Positions 7,845 to 16,534 of a stretch of DNA of 64,000 nucleotides are shown in pieces. A program made the position numbers and the translations under genes. Each line of letters opens with the position of its first letter. Position 1 is the stretch's first letter. Origin of the DNA: Muriicola marianensis (GTDB lineage: Bacteria; Bacteroidota; Bacteroidia; Flavobacteriales; Flavobacteriaceae). Where the stretch lies: positions 1 to 64,000 of the forward strand of contig NZ_BMFH01000001.1 in NCBI RefSeq assembly GCF_014638095.1, in the 5' to 3' direction. The notes beneath the pieces are model-generated. The model saw only the letters and a list, made by a program, of their open reading frames with translations. It had not been told where the DNA came from and did not search any database.

Positions 7845-8387
7845 ATGGAAAAACTCGACAGGATTTTTGACGGATTACTGGTGCTTAAGTTCAAGGGCGG
7901 CGATCAAAAAGCAATGGATATTTTAATTAAACGCCATCAGAAGCGTCTTTTAAGCCAGGCACGTTGGTATACAGGTGATGCAGAATCGGCAAAAGATATT
8001 GTACAGGATAGTTGGATTAAGGCCATGAGAAAAATACATAGGCTTAAGGATCCCAATAAATTTGGAAGCTGGATGATGACCATAGTGACCAGGCAATCAG
8101 TGGATGTGCTAAAAAAAGAACAAAAAGAACTTGGAAGGAAAAAGGAAATTGGGAGATCTGGAGTTCCGGGAGCAACAGAGACCAAGAGCGATCAGCGCAA
8201 ACAATTGTTGCTTAAACTCAAATTGGCAATTGAGGAACTGAAAACCGATCATCAAATGGTATTACGGCTTTTTTATCTCCAGGAATATTCTCTGAGAGAA
8301 ATATCTGAAATATTGAAAATATCCCCTGGCACCGTAAAATCGAGGTTGTATCACGCGCGGGAAAAATTAAAAACCGTTCTAAAATAA
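7845..8387 (+). CDS. ECF-type RNA polymerase sigma factor
   Basis: The 180-residue protein has the two domains of a sigma-70 family ECF factor. Region 2 spans about residues 20-95 (DAESAKDIVQDSWIKAM, then FGSWMMTIVTRQSVD), and region 4 spans 120-180 with the helix-turn-helix LREISEILKISPGTVKSRLY. It would direct RNA polymerase to a small regulon. The membrane protein gene starting 5 bp downstream is the likely partner. No typical anti-sigma factor with a FecR or zinc-binding fold is present next to it. Confidence 0.9.
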   Translation: MEKLDRIFDGLLVLKFKGGDQKAMDILIKRHQKRLLSQARWYTGDAESAKDIVQDSWIKAMRKIHRLKDPNKFGSWMMTIVTRQSVDVLKKEQKELGRKKEIGRSGVPGATETKSDQRKQLLLKLKLAIEELKTDHQMVLRLFYLQEYSLREISEILKISPGTVKSRLYHAREKLKTVLK

Positions 8388-8392
8388 AGATC

Positions 8393-8779
8393 ATGAAAAA
8401 AGAAATGGAAGAAATTGACAAGATGATAAGGGAAGCCCTGTCAGATCAGGAAGCACAGTTCTATGAGGATTTAAATGAGCCTCCGGTCCTACAAAAACTC
8501 AGCGAGGTGTATAAAAGTCAGTTAGGCTGGTTAGCCCTTGTGATGAACGTGATCATGCTTCTTTTAGCCGTTCTTGCTGTGTATTCGATAATATCTTTTT
8601 GGAACTCCCCTGAAATGCTGGCAATGATACGCTGGGCGGTTGTGAGTATCTTATCTGTAATGGCCATTGGTATTTTAAAGCTGTACTTCTGGATGCAAAT
8701 GGACAAGAACGATATCAGAAGGGAACTCAAACGTATCGAACTTCAGATAGCGGCCCTGCTTCATAAATTAGATCAATAA
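8393..8779 (+). CDS. DUF6768-like small membrane protein, partner of the sigma factor
   Basis: The 128-residue protein has a charged N-terminal cytosolic part (residues 1-43), two membrane helices (about 44-70 and 76-102) and a charged C-terminal helix. It resembles DUF6768 proteins found behind ECF sigma genes in Flavobacteriaceae. The 5-bp spacing argues for co-translation with the sigma factor. A role in holding the sigma factor at the membrane or sensing envelope state is inferred from position, and no known anti-sigma motif is seen. Confidence 0.65.
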   Translation: MKKEMEEIDKMIREALSDQEAQFYEDLNEPPVLQKLSEVYKSQLGWLALVMNVIMLLLAVLAVYSIISFWNSPEMLAMIRWAVVSILSVMAIGILKLYFWMQMDKNDIRRELKRIELQIAALLHKLDQ

Positions 8780-8892
8780 GGTCTGGGAAATATAACCTTG
8801 GATTGTCCAATATTTAATATTTTTATACCCTGCATTGGATGATTTCTCTCCCGAAGAAGGAATAGCTTAAGTTTTACTTAATTCAATTTAAC

Positions 8893-10179
8893 ATGTCTGT
8901 CCTGGAAAAACTAAGTTCCAAAGAGGCTATAGCCCTGGAGGAAAAATTTGGAGCCCAGAATTATCACCCCCTGCCTGTAGTACTTAGCAGGGGCGAGGGA
9001 GTATTTGTTTGGGATGTTGAAGGGAAGAAGTACTTTGATTTTCTGTCAGCCTACTCAGCGGTCAACCAAGGGCACTGTCACCCCGAGATCATCAATGCGT
9101 TAAAGACGCAGGCTGAAAAGCTGACCCTTACCTCACGTGCCTTTTATAACGATATGCTCGGTATTTATGAGCGCTATATTACCTCCTACTTCGGCTTCGA
9201 TAAAGTCCTGCCGATGAATACGGGGGCAGAGGCCGTGGAAACTGCCATTAAACTGGCGAGAAAATGGGGGTACGAGAAAAAGGGTATACCGGACAACAAG
9301 GCCAGGATCATTGTCTGTCAGAACAATTTTCACGGCAGGACCATTTCTATCATCTCGGCTTCCAATGACCCGATAGCGACCGAAAACTTTGGTCCGTTCA
9401 CCCCGGGAATCACCTCTATCAGATACAATGATATCGATGCTTTACGGGAAGTTCTTGAGGATCCGAACGTAGCCGGGTTCCTGGTAGAGCCCATTCAGGG
9501 AGAAGCCGGGGTTTATGTGCCCGACGACTCGTATTTGGCAGCTGCCCATGCCTTATGCAAAGAAAAGAACGTACTGCTTATCGCTGATGAGGTACAGACG
9601 GGGATCGCCAGGACTGGTAGGTTGCTGGCCAGCTGTGGGAATTGTTCCTGTGCGGATAAGAGCTGCAGCGGCACTCCGGAAGTAAAACCCGATATCCTAA
9701 TCCTGGGCAAGGCCATTTCTGGAGGCGTCTTTCCGGTGTCTGCCGTCCTGGCGAATACTGAGATCATGGAAGTGATACGTCCCGGTAACCACGGCTCCAC
9801 ATTTGGGGGGAACCCCTTGGCCTGTGCCGTCGCTATGGCAGCCCTTAAAGTGGTAAAGGAGGAGCGGCTTGCTGAGAACGCAGAAAGACTAGGGGAGATC
9901 TTCAGGGAAGAGATGAACGCACTGGTCAGGGAATCTTCCCTGGTAAGGCTGGTCAGGGGCAAGGGCCTGCTCAATGCGATCGTCATCAATGATTCAGAGG
10001 ACAGTTCTACTGCCTGGGATATCTGCATGGCTCTGAAAAGGAATGGGTTACTGGCCAAACCTACCCACGGGAATATCATCAGGTTTGCGCCACCCCTGGT
10101 CATGACAGAAGAACAACTCCGGGAGTGTATCCGCATAATTCGCGAGACGATTCTCGATTTCGAGGCGAAAATGGAATAA
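8893..10179 (+). CDS. rocD: Ornithine aminotransferase
   Basis: The 428-residue class III PLP-dependent aminotransferase converts ornithine and 2-oxoglutarate to glutamate semialdehyde and glutamate, linking arginine and proline metabolism. It shows [15 protein letters not shown], the PLP-contacting [10 protein letters not shown] and the cofactor lysine K273 in ILGKAISGG. An insert with cysteines at 248, 251, 253 and 258 sits just before that lysine. The gene stands alone, with 113 bp upstream and a strong terminator downstream. Confidence 0.93.
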   Translation: MSVLEKLSSKEAIALEEKFGAQNYHPLPVVLSRGEGVFVWDVEGKKYFDFLSAYSAVNQGHCHPEIINALKTQAEKLTLTSRAFYNDMLGIYERYITSYFGFDKVLPMNTGAEAVETAIKLARKWGYEKKGIPDNKARIIVCQNNFHGRTISIISASNDPIATENFGPFTPGITSIRYNDIDALREVLEDPNVAGFLVEPIQGEAGVYVPDDSYLAAAHALCKEKNVLLIADEVQTGIARTGRLLASCGNCSCADKSCSGTPEVKPDILILGKAISGGVFPVSAVLANTEIMEVIRPGNHGSTFGGNPLACAVAMAALKVVKEERLAENAERLGEIFREEMNALVRESSLVRLVRGKGLLNAIVINDSEDSSTAWDICMALKRNGLLAKPTHGNIIRFAPPLVMTEEQLRECIRIIRETILDFEAKME

Positions 10180-10203
10180 ATCCTTCGGACCCAATACGGC
10201 AAA

Positions 10204-10235
10204 TAAAAAACCCTAACAACTGTTAGGGTTTTTCT
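10204..10235. terminator. Bidirectional terminator between rocD and rplS
   Basis: Perfect arms AAACCCTAACA and TGTTAGGGTTT with a two-base loop are flanked by A-runs on the left and T-runs on the right. It can end rocD transcripts on the plus strand and rplS transcripts on the minus strand. Confidence 0.9.
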
Positions 10236-10251
10236 ATCTGTTTGAAGCTCT

Positions 10252-10602
10252 TTACGAACGTACTTCTTTGATTCTCGCTTTTTTACCGGTAAGACCTCGG
10301 AAGTAGAATATTCTGGCTCGTCTTACCTTACCTTTCTTATTCACTTCGATCTTCTGTAAAGCAGGCATGTTGATCGGGAAGATCCTTTCAACACCAACCG
10401 TACCGGACATCTTGCGAATAGTAAAAGTTTCAGAAGCTCCGGTTCCTCTTCTTTGGATCACTACGCCCCGGAAGAACTGGGTACGTGTTTTTTCACCTTC
10501 CTTAATCTCGTAATACACCGTGATTGTATCTCCGGCTGAGAATTCCGGAAACTCTTTCTTTGTAACGAATTCGTCCTGAACAAATTTGATTAACGGCTCC
10601 AT
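10252..10602 (-). CDS. rplS: 50S ribosomal protein L19
   Basis: The 116-residue protein is the normal length for L19 and contains the family core PEFSAGDTITVYYEIKEG, FRGVVIQRRG and GVERIFPINMP, with the basic tail GKVRRARIFYFRG. It sits at the interface of the two ribosomal subunits. It is separated from trmD upstream by 135 bp that hold its own promoter, although the trmD-rplS order is the common bacterial arrangement. Confidence 0.97.
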   Translation of the reverse strand: MEPLIKFVQDEFVTKKEFPEFSAGDTITVYYEIKEGEKTRTQFFRGVVIQRRGTGASETFTIRKMSGTVGVERIFPINMPALQKIEVNKKGKVRRARIFYFRGLTGKKARIKEVRS

Positions 10603-10673
10603 CTAAGTATTTGATTTTAAATTTAATAAAACCAACGTTCACGGAGATCGTCAGAGGTTGATTTTAACGACTG

Positions 10674-10703
10674 CAAAAATAGTCTATTAATTTATACGAA
10701 CAA
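10674..10703 (-). promoter_or_regulatory. Promoter of rplS
   Basis: On the minus strand, TTG (10703-10701) and TATTTTTG (10681-10674) are separated by 19 bases, which fits the Bacteroidota -33/-7 pattern well. Transcription would start near 10670, giving an untranslated leader of about 68 nt before rplS. The region from 10603 to 10737 holds nothing else that I recognise. Confidence 0.7.
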
Positions 10704-10737
10704 GGATTTCTGTCGAATTTTTCTGCAGGCTATGGTC

Positions 10738-11412
10738 CTATTTTAATAAGTCGGGCCTGAGGTTTTGTGTTCGTAAGAAAGCCTGTTCTTCCCTCCATGT
10801 CTCAATGGCCTTGGTATTTCCTCCTGTCAGGATCTCCGGCACTTCCAGGCCTTTATAATTCCTCGGCCTCGTATAAACCGGTGGGGCGAGGAGGTTGTCC
10901 TGAAAGGTATCGGTCAGGGCGGAGGTTTCATCATTCAACACGCCGGGAAGCAGACGGATCACGGCATCACACAGCACGGCAGCACCCAGTTCACCACCGG
11001 AAAGCACATAGTCGCCAATGGATATTTCCCTGGTGATCATCGTATCCCTCACCCGTTGATCCACTCCTTTGTAATGTCCGCAGAGAATGATCATATTGCC
11101 CAGGAGGGAAAGAGCGTTGGCCATTTTCTGATCGAGTGTCTTCCCGTCTGGTGTGAGGTAGATTACCTCGTCGTACGTTCTCTGAGATTTGAGTTCCGCT
11201 ATGCATTTATCTATGGGTTCTATCATCAGAACCATCCCGGCCCCACCGCCGAATTGATAATCATCTACCTGTTTGTAATTTCCCTCTGCATAGTCCCTGA
11301 GATTGTGGACATGTACCTCGACGAGCCCTTTTTCAATGGCACGCTTAAGTATGGAGGCTTCAAACGGACTTTTGAGGATCTCCGGAACTACCGTAATGAT
11401 ATCGATGCGCAT
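10738..11412 (-). CDS. trmD: tRNA (guanine37-N1)-methyltransferase
   Basis: The 224-residue SPOUT-class enzyme methylates G37 next to the anticodon and so prevents frameshifting. It has the typical start [24 protein letters not shown] and the knotted cofactor site [11 protein letters not shown]. It lies 29 bp after a GNAT gene, with which it is probably co-transcribed, and upstream of rplS. Confidence 0.97.
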   Translation of the reverse strand: MRIDIITVVPEILKSPFEASILKRAIEKGLVEVHVHNLRDYAEGNYKQVDDYQFGGGAGMVLMIEPIDKCIAELKSQRTYDEVIYLTPDGKTLDQKMANALSLLGNMIILCGHYKGVDQRVRDTMITREISIGDYVLSGGELGAAVLCDAVIRLLPGVLNDETSALTDTFQDNLLAPPVYTRPRNYKGLEVPEILTGGNTKAIETWREEQAFLRTQNLRPDLLK

Positions 11413-11441
11413 TTTGAGAATTGCTGGTCTGTCTTAACTGA

Positions 11442-11888
11442 TCAGGGTGCGCTCCAAAAGTAGTGAAAACAGCCCATATCCTTTTTCCAGCCAAGTCTTT
11501 CGTAAAGTTTTTGAGCCGGATTATCCACGGCCGTCTCCAGGGCCAGTCCCTTGTAGCCTCGTGAAGTGCAAAAATCCTGGGTTTTCTTCAACAGCGCGGC
11601 ACCCACGCCCAATCCTCTGGCTGAATGCATTACATATAGGTCGTTCAGGATAAATACAGGCCTCAACGAAACTGTAGAGAAACTGGGGTAAAGCTGTACA
11701 AACCCAACCGGAGTACCATCGACCTCACCCAGGAATATCTCAGAATCCCTTTCCCGGAACCTAGCTTCGAGGAAAAGTCTGGCCGCGCCCTTATCGGTGG
11801 ATTGCTTATAAAAGACCCTGTAGGCATCCAGTAAATCGATCAGAACAGGTAAGTCTGCCTCCGTAGCTACTCTTGTAGAAATAGACAT
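11442..11888 (-). CDS. GNAT family N-acetyltransferase
   Basis: The 148-residue protein carries the acetyl-CoA binding motif ARGLGVGAALL in the middle of the GNAT fold, followed by KGLALETAVDNPAQKLYERLGW, a common C-terminal GNAT signature. The acceptor (amine, protein or small molecule) cannot be read from sequence. It is the first gene after a terminator and precedes trmD by 29 bp. Confidence 0.85.
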   Translation of the reverse strand: MSISTRVATEADLPVLIDLLDAYRVFYKQSTDKGAARLFLEARFRERDSEIFLGEVDGTPVGFVQLYPSFSTVSLRPVFILNDLYVMHSARGLGVGAALLKKTQDFCTSRGYKGLALETAVDNPAQKLYERLGWKKDMGCFHYFWSAP

Positions 11889-11898
11889 AGTATTCTAA

Positions 11899-11925
11899 TA
11901 AAAAAGCTCCCTGAGGGGAGCTTTG
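11899..11925 (-). terminator. Terminator of the coiled-coil membrane protein gene
   Basis: Arms AAAGCTCCC (11903-11911) and GGGAGCTTT (11916-11924) with a four-base loop are seen. On the minus strand the stem is followed by a run of T. It lies directly after the stop codon of the 206-residue protein and separates it from the GNAT-trmD transcript. Confidence 0.8.
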
Positions 11926-11926
11926 C

Positions 11927-12547
11927 TTATTTGGATTTTCTGTATTTGTTGATCTCGTCCTGCAACTGCCGGCTAATGCGCTGTTCCCTTTCCAGAGCCC
12001 TTCTCCTGTGGTCCTCGTATTCAGTCTCCAGATCGGCCAGACTGCTTTTGGCCTCCTGAGTGAGAACATTACTCTGCCTGAACTTAAAGATGAATAACAG
12101 CAGCAGAAGGAACAACCCCGCGATCAGGGTCCACATGACGACGTTGTAGGTGGCCTTGGAGACCTGGGCCCCTACCAGGGACATACTGTCTTTTTCCTCT
12201 GTGACCGAATTGAGGTTTTTAGTCGTTTCCTCAAGGGTCGAGTTCAGGGAAGCGATCGTACTTTCCTGGGTTGTGATCACCTGTTGCAGTTGCTGCGCCT
12301 GTGCCCTTGCTGCATTGAGGGAATCGATCACATTTTGTCTCAGTTTATCCAGGTTGATGGTTCTAACTACTTCGTACCTTCTTCCTTCAGCCCTGTAATT
12401 GCCCGATTTATCGTATATGTACTCGAACTGTGAATTGATGGTCCCGCCTTCCAGAGAAGGTTGCTCATTGCTGTCATCTGTCTGGGCTAAGGCCTGGAAA
12501 CCTAACAGGAGAACCATAACGACCAGGGTAAGTCTGAAATATTTCAT
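11927..12547 (-). CDS. Coiled-coil, single-helix membrane protein (often misnamed tRNA guanine-N1 methyltransferase)
   Basis: The 206-residue protein has a signal peptide (1-22), a periplasmic coiled coil with many Gln and Thr (about 75-120), a membrane helix (about 135-158) and a cytosolic charged coiled coil rich in Glu and Arg (165-206). No methyltransferase motif is present. Flavobacterial relatives are often labelled tRNA (guanine-N1)-methyltransferase, which looks like a name carried over from neighbouring trmD. Its function is unknown; the topology suggests a link between envelope and cytosol. Confidence 0.8.
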   Translation of the reverse strand: MKYFRLTLVVMVLLLGFQALAQTDDSNEQPSLEGGTINSQFEYIYDKSGNYRAEGRRYEVVRTINLDKLRQNVIDSLNAARAQAQQLQQVITTQESTIASLNSTLEETTKNLNSVTEEKDSMSLVGAQVSKATYNVVMWTLIAGLFLLLLLFIFKFRQSNVLTQEAKSSLADLETEYEDHRRRALEREQRISRQLQDEINKYRKSK

Positions 12548-12664
12548 TTCGGATTGTTCTTGGGTTTAACTTCGATTCAGGTTTAGCTAAATTACCTCTA
12601 ATATTAGTAAGTACGAAATAATTCTGGATAAGGATCATATTCCTTAAGAAAAATCCGGTACTTC

Positions 12665-14116
12665 CTAATAATACGTAAACCGTCTCACCTTTGCGATGTA
12701 TTTCGCCAGTCTGATCACCTGATGGGCATATCCGTACTCATTGTCATACCAGACATATAAAACCACATTCTTACCCCCCGGATCGACGATCGTCGCCATG
12801 CTGTCATAAATAGCCGGGGCTGAGGTCCCGATGATATCCGAGGAAACCAATTCATTGCTCAGGGAATACTTGATCTGTTCCACCAGATCTCCCTCCAGGG
12901 CGTATTTCTTGATGATGGTGTTGATGCCTTCCTTGGAAGTAGTATTGTTTACTTCCAGATTCAGAATGGCTAGCGACCCGTTGGGAACAGGTACCCTTAT
13001 GGCATTGGAGGTAAGTTTTCCCTCCAGGCTGGGAAGGGCTTTGGCAACGGCTTTACCTGCCCCGGTCTCCGTGATCACCATATTCAGGGCAGCAGCCCGT
13101 CCCCTGCGGTACTTGCCATGCATGTTGTCTACCAGGTTCTGGTCGTTGGTATAGGCGTGAATGGTCTCCAGGTGTCCTTTAACAATCCCCAGCGAATCTT
13201 CGACCACCTTTAGGATGGGTGTAATGGCATTAGTGGTACAGGAGGCAGCGGAATAGATCTTAGTGGTATCCGGATTAAATTCCCGCTGGTTGACCCCGTG
13301 CACAATATTGGGCACATCTTTCCCCGGGGCTGTAAGCAATACCTTTTCTACCCCTTTTGCCTTCAGGTGGCGGGAAAGGGATTTTTCATCCCTGTACGCG
13401 CCCGTATTGTCGATGACCAGGGCATTATTGATGCCAAACTTAGTATAGTCTACCTCCTCAGGTACATTCGCAGAGATCATGTGCACGGTCGTGCCGTTTA
13501 CTACCAGGGATTTGTTTTTAAAATCGGCCTCGACAGTCCCGCTAAATTGCCCGTGTACAGAATCGGTTCGCAACAAGGTCGCTCTTTTTTCGAGAACCTC
13601 TGCTGTGAGCTCACCCCTTGTGACCACAGCGCGCAGCCGGAGCTGATTCCCTTTTCCGGTCTTCGCCATGAGTTCCCTGGCTAGCAGTCTGCCAATCCGA
13701 CCAAAACCATAGAGAATCACGTCCTTGGGTTCAATCTCCCTGCTTTTCCTGGCATCCTTTAATTTGTCTACCACGAATGCCTTTACGTTGTTGTACTGAC
13801 CTTCGTCTTCTGAGTGATACTCGTAAGTCAGCTTACCAATGTCTAGTTTTGAGGGAGGAAGTTTCAGGTCCTCGATGGCTCGGAGGATCTCCACAGAATC
13901 AAAGATGGAGATAGGTTTTTGAACAAATTCCCCGGCGTATTCGTGCAGGTTGATGATTTCACTGACGGGTTTGTCAATGATCTGATTCTTGAACAGGACC
14001 ACTTCTATGGCACGGTCGTACCAAAGGTCACTGATGATCTTGATAAATTCCGTGGACGCTTTTCTGCGATCGGCCTGAAAGGCCAACTCCTTTTCATAGG
14101 TTGAAATTTTGTTCAT
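12665..14116 (-). CDS. gap: Glyceraldehyde-3-phosphate dehydrogenase, long form
   Basis: The 483-residue protein is much longer than the usual 330-340 residues because of an N-terminal extension of about 130 residues with no recognised fold. The catalytic part has GFGRIGR (137-143), the active-site cysteine C293 in SAASCTTNAITP, HAYTNDQ with the partner histidine, and WYDNEYGYAHQV near the end. At the position where NAD-specific enzymes carry an aspartate (AIND in E. coli GapA) this protein has VVTR, with R167, which may favour NADP. It would act in glycolysis or gluconeogenesis. Confidence 0.92.
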   Translation of the reverse strand: MNKISTYEKELAFQADRRKASTEFIKIISDLWYDRAIEVVLFKNQIIDKPVSEIINLHEYAGEFVQKPISIFDSVEILRAIEDLKLPPSKLDIGKLTYEYHSEDEGQYNNVKAFVVDKLKDARKSREIEPKDVILYGFGRIGRLLARELMAKTGKGNQLRLRAVVTRGELTAEVLEKRATLLRTDSVHGQFSGTVEADFKNKSLVVNGTTVHMISANVPEEVDYTKFGINNALVIDNTGAYRDEKSLSRHLKAKGVEKVLLTAPGKDVPNIVHGVNQREFNPDTTKIYSAASCTTNAITPILKVVEDSLGIVKGHLETIHAYTNDQNLVDNMHGKYRRGRAAALNMVITETGAGKAVAKALPSLEGKLTSNAIRVPVPNGSLAILNLEVNNTTSKEGINTIIKKYALEGDLVEQIKYSLSNELVSSDIIGTSAPAIYDSMATIVDPGGKNVVLYVWYDNEYGYAHQVIRLAKYIAKVRRFTYY

Positions 14117-14140
14117 TGAGGCGGTTGTTTAAATTTTTTG

Positions 14141-14172
14141 CAAAAGTATAGATTTCAAACGTTTTCGCACAA
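14141..14172 (-). promoter_or_regulatory. Promoter of gap
   Basis: On the minus strand TTG (14172-14170) and TACTTTTG (14148-14141) are separated by 21 bases, close to the Bacteroidota -33/-7 pattern. The predicted start near 14137 leaves a leader of about 20 nt before the gap ATG. Confidence 0.6.
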
Positions 14173-14183
14173 GTATGAGCGAC

Positions 14184-14213
14184 TAAAAAAGCGCATCCGA
14201 ACAGATGCGCTTA
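14184..14213 (-). terminator. Terminator of degQ-like gene
   Basis: Arms AAGCGCATC and GATGCGCTT (14189-14212) with a six-base loop are followed on the minus strand by six T. It lies 27 bp after the stop of the protease gene, ahead of the gap promoter. Confidence 0.8.
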
Positions 14214-14238
14214 TTGAAATTTATTATGACTTGAGGAC

Positions 14239-15636
14239 CTACTGAAAGATTAGTCTCTCCCGCTCCCCATCTTTATTAAGTAGGGTGATCACGGTTTTCC
14301 CTCTACGGGAGATCTTGCTGAATTCGATACGGGCATCCTGTATGTCGTCAATAGGTTCTCCATCGACTTCCAAGATTACGTTATCTACAAGTTCGAGTCC
14401 GTCCCTGCGGTAAATTTCGGGTACCCCTGTGATTTTAACACCTTTATTAACCTTATAAAGTTTCTTGTCTTTTTCGGTCAGATTCTTTACTGATAATCCC
14501 ATTACCGGTACGATAAGGGATTGTCTTTCTTTCAACGTGACCGGAAATTCCAGGCGTTCTCCGTTTCGATCAACAGTGACCTGCACTTCGTCTCCAGGTC
14601 TTTTTGTAGAAATATATCCCGTCAGATCGGCAAATCTGCGGATCTTGATATCGTCGATCTGCTTGATCACATCACCTTCTTCCAATCCTGCATCCTCTGC
14701 CCCTGATTCTTCCTCTACATTTTCAATGTAGACTCCTTCGATTTCATCAATCCCGTTTTCGATGGCGTAGGGGGTATTTACAGACGGAGCCGATATGCCG
14801 AGCATACCCTTTTGAACATTTCCGTATTCCAGGATGTCCTCAACTACTTTTTTGGCGATGTTGCTGGGCACTGCAAAGGAATACCCAACATAAGATCCGG
14901 TTTGGGAAGTGATAGCGGTATTGATACCAATGAGATCCCCGTTGGTATTGACAAGGGCACCTCCGCTGTTTCCGGGGTTCACGGCTGCATCTGTCTGGAT
15001 AAAGGACTGGTCAGACCGGCCCAGTGCCCTGGCCTTGGCGCTCACAATTCCCGCTGTTACGGTAGAGGTGAGGTTGAAGGGATTTCCGACAGCCAGCACC
15101 CATTCGCCCACTTTTGTATTGTCCGAATCTCCAAAAGCCAGGTAGGGCAAAGGCCTGTCTGCTTGTATTTTGATCAGGGCGATATCCGAATTGGGATCTG
15201 TGCCTATGAGTTCTGCGTCATAGGTTTTATTGTTGTTCAGGGTGACCCGTAGTTCGGTCGATTTGTCGATGACGTGGTTGTTTGTCACGATATATCCATC
15301 CGGGGAAATGATCACTCCGGATCCGGTGCCCACCTGGGGAACCTGTCTGGCTTCCGATCCGTAGAAGAAATCGAAGAAACTCGGAGCGGCTTTGCTGATG
15401 GTCAGATTCTTGACGTGAACCACGGCGTTAACTGTATTCTCAGCTGCTGTGGTAAAGTCTACCGCATCAATTCCTGCACCTGCACTGGAAACCGGTTTGT
15501 TGCTCGTTTGAAACACGGGCATTTCCTCTTCCCAGGCATAGGTCGTATTTCCTTTTTCGAAAAGTAATTTATAGCCTCCTAAGGTGATGAGTCCACCGAA
15601 GATGGCCACCAATAGTAAACTCGTAATTCGTTTCAT
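14239..15636 (-). CDS. Periplasmic serine protease, DegQ/HtrA family
   Basis: The 465-residue protein has an N-terminal membrane anchor or signal (1-25) and a trypsin-like domain with the triad H121 (TNNHVID), D151 (SDIALIKI) and S224 (NPGNSGGAL). A PDZ domain follows (about 280-375, GLEEGDVIKQIDDIKIRR), and a second, less typical PDZ-like region ends the protein. Such proteases remove misfolded envelope proteins. The gene stands alone with its own terminator. Confidence 0.92.
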   Translation of the reverse strand: MKRITSLLLVAIFGGLITLGGYKLLFEKGNTTYAWEEEMPVFQTSNKPVSSAGAGIDAVDFTTAAENTVNAVVHVKNLTISKAAPSFFDFFYGSEARQVPQVGTGSGVIISPDGYIVTNNHVIDKSTELRVTLNNNKTYDAELIGTDPNSDIALIKIQADRPLPYLAFGDSDNTKVGEWVLAVGNPFNLTSTVTAGIVSAKARALGRSDQSFIQTDAAVNPGNSGGALVNTNGDLIGINTAITSQTGSYVGYSFAVPSNIAKKVVEDILEYGNVQKGMLGISAPSVNTPYAIENGIDEIEGVYIENVEEESGAEDAGLEEGDVIKQIDDIKIRRFADLTGYISTKRPGDEVQVTVDRNGERLEFPVTLKERQSLIVPVMGLSVKNLTEKDKKLYKVNKGVKITGVPEIYRRDGLELVDNVILEVDGEPIDDIQDARIEFSKISRRGKTVITLLNKDGERERLIFQ

Positions 15637-15736
15637 AATCTATTTTATTTATTCACTTTAAAATTATAAGATGTCCCGGTTTACCCAGGACCATTTAACG
15701 CCTTTTTAACTGCTAAAAATACCTTAAATAATGTCC

Positions 15737-15744
15737 TATCTTTG
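15737..15744 (+). promoter_or_regulatory. -7 promoter box of dapF, fixes the start
   Basis: TATCTTTG is a perfect match to TAnnTTTG. It lies inside the upstream end of the dapF frame, so a start at the ATG of 15731 would precede transcription. The ATG at 15761, 16 bases downstream, is therefore preferred. Confidence 0.7.
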
Positions 15745-15760
15745 TACCTTGATTTCTGCA

Positions 15761-16534
15761 ATGGACTATCATTTTTCCAAATATCAGGGTACGGGAAACG
15801 ATTTTATCATCCTTGATAATCGTCCAAATAAATTCCCCAAAAACGATACCAACCTCGTGGCCAGGCTCTGCGACCGACGATTTGGCATTGGTGCGGATGG
15901 TCTTCTGCTATTGGAAAATGACAAGTCGGCAGATTTCAGGATGGTTTATTTCAATTCGGATGGTAAGCCTGGAACCATGTGCGGCAACGGTGGCAGATGT
16001 CTGGTTGCATTTGCCCATTCCCTCGGGATCATCGGGGATACGACAAGTTTTTCAGCCACTGACGGACTCCATCACGCTTCGATTTCCGGAGATCAGGTGG
16101 CCCTGGGCATGTCTGATGTAAAAGAGGTCACCACGAAAAAGAACGCCTTTTTTCTAGATACAGGATCTCCTCATCATGTGCAGCTGGTGAAAGATCTGAA
16201 GGAATTTGAAGTGTTCAGAGAGGGTAGAAGGATCCGTTACGGTATTTATGGTGAGAGTGGGAGCAACATCAACTTTACAGAACAGGAAGGCCCTGATACT
16301 TTTGCCGTGAGAACCTATGAAAGGGGAGTGGAAGATGAAACCTATTCCTGTGGGACCGGAGTAACGGCCGTGGCTATCGCCATGCATTACGCCGGCTATA
16401 CGAAATCTACAGAAGTGCATATCAGAACAAGGGGAGGTGACCTAAAAATAAGCTTCCAGCCGGAGGAAAAAGGTTATGGGGGAGTGGTTCTTCAGGGTCC
16501 GGCTACTTTTGTTTTTAAAGGAGTGGTAAAATGA
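15761..16534 (+). CDS. dapF: Diaminopimelate epimerase
   Basis: The 257-residue enzyme converts LL- to meso-diaminopimelate for lysine and peptidoglycan synthesis. Both catalytic cysteines are visible: C74 in CGNGGRC and C197 in SCGTGVTA. The N-terminal YQGTGNDFIILDN block begins right after the chosen start, as in the family. It overlaps the following GNAT gene by 4 bp (ATGA) and leads a dapF-GNAT-mltG operon. Confidence 0.95.
   Translation: MDYHFSKYQGTGNDFIILDNRPNKFPKNDTNLVARLCDRRFGIGADGLLLLENDKSADFRMVYFNSDGKPGTMCGNGGRCLVAFAHSLGIIGDTTSFSATDGLHHASISGDQVALGMSDVKEVTTKKNAFFLDTGSPHHVQLVKDLKEFEVFREGRRIRYGIYGESGSNINFTEQEGPDTFAVRTYERGVEDETYSCGTGVTAVAIAMHYAGYTKSTEVHIRTRGGDLKISFQPEEKGYGGVVLQGPATFVFKGVVK

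Noticed and set aside
12630-12648. Terminator after gap (AAGGA/TCCTT stem)
   Set aside because: The stem has only five pairs and no T-run follows on the minus strand.
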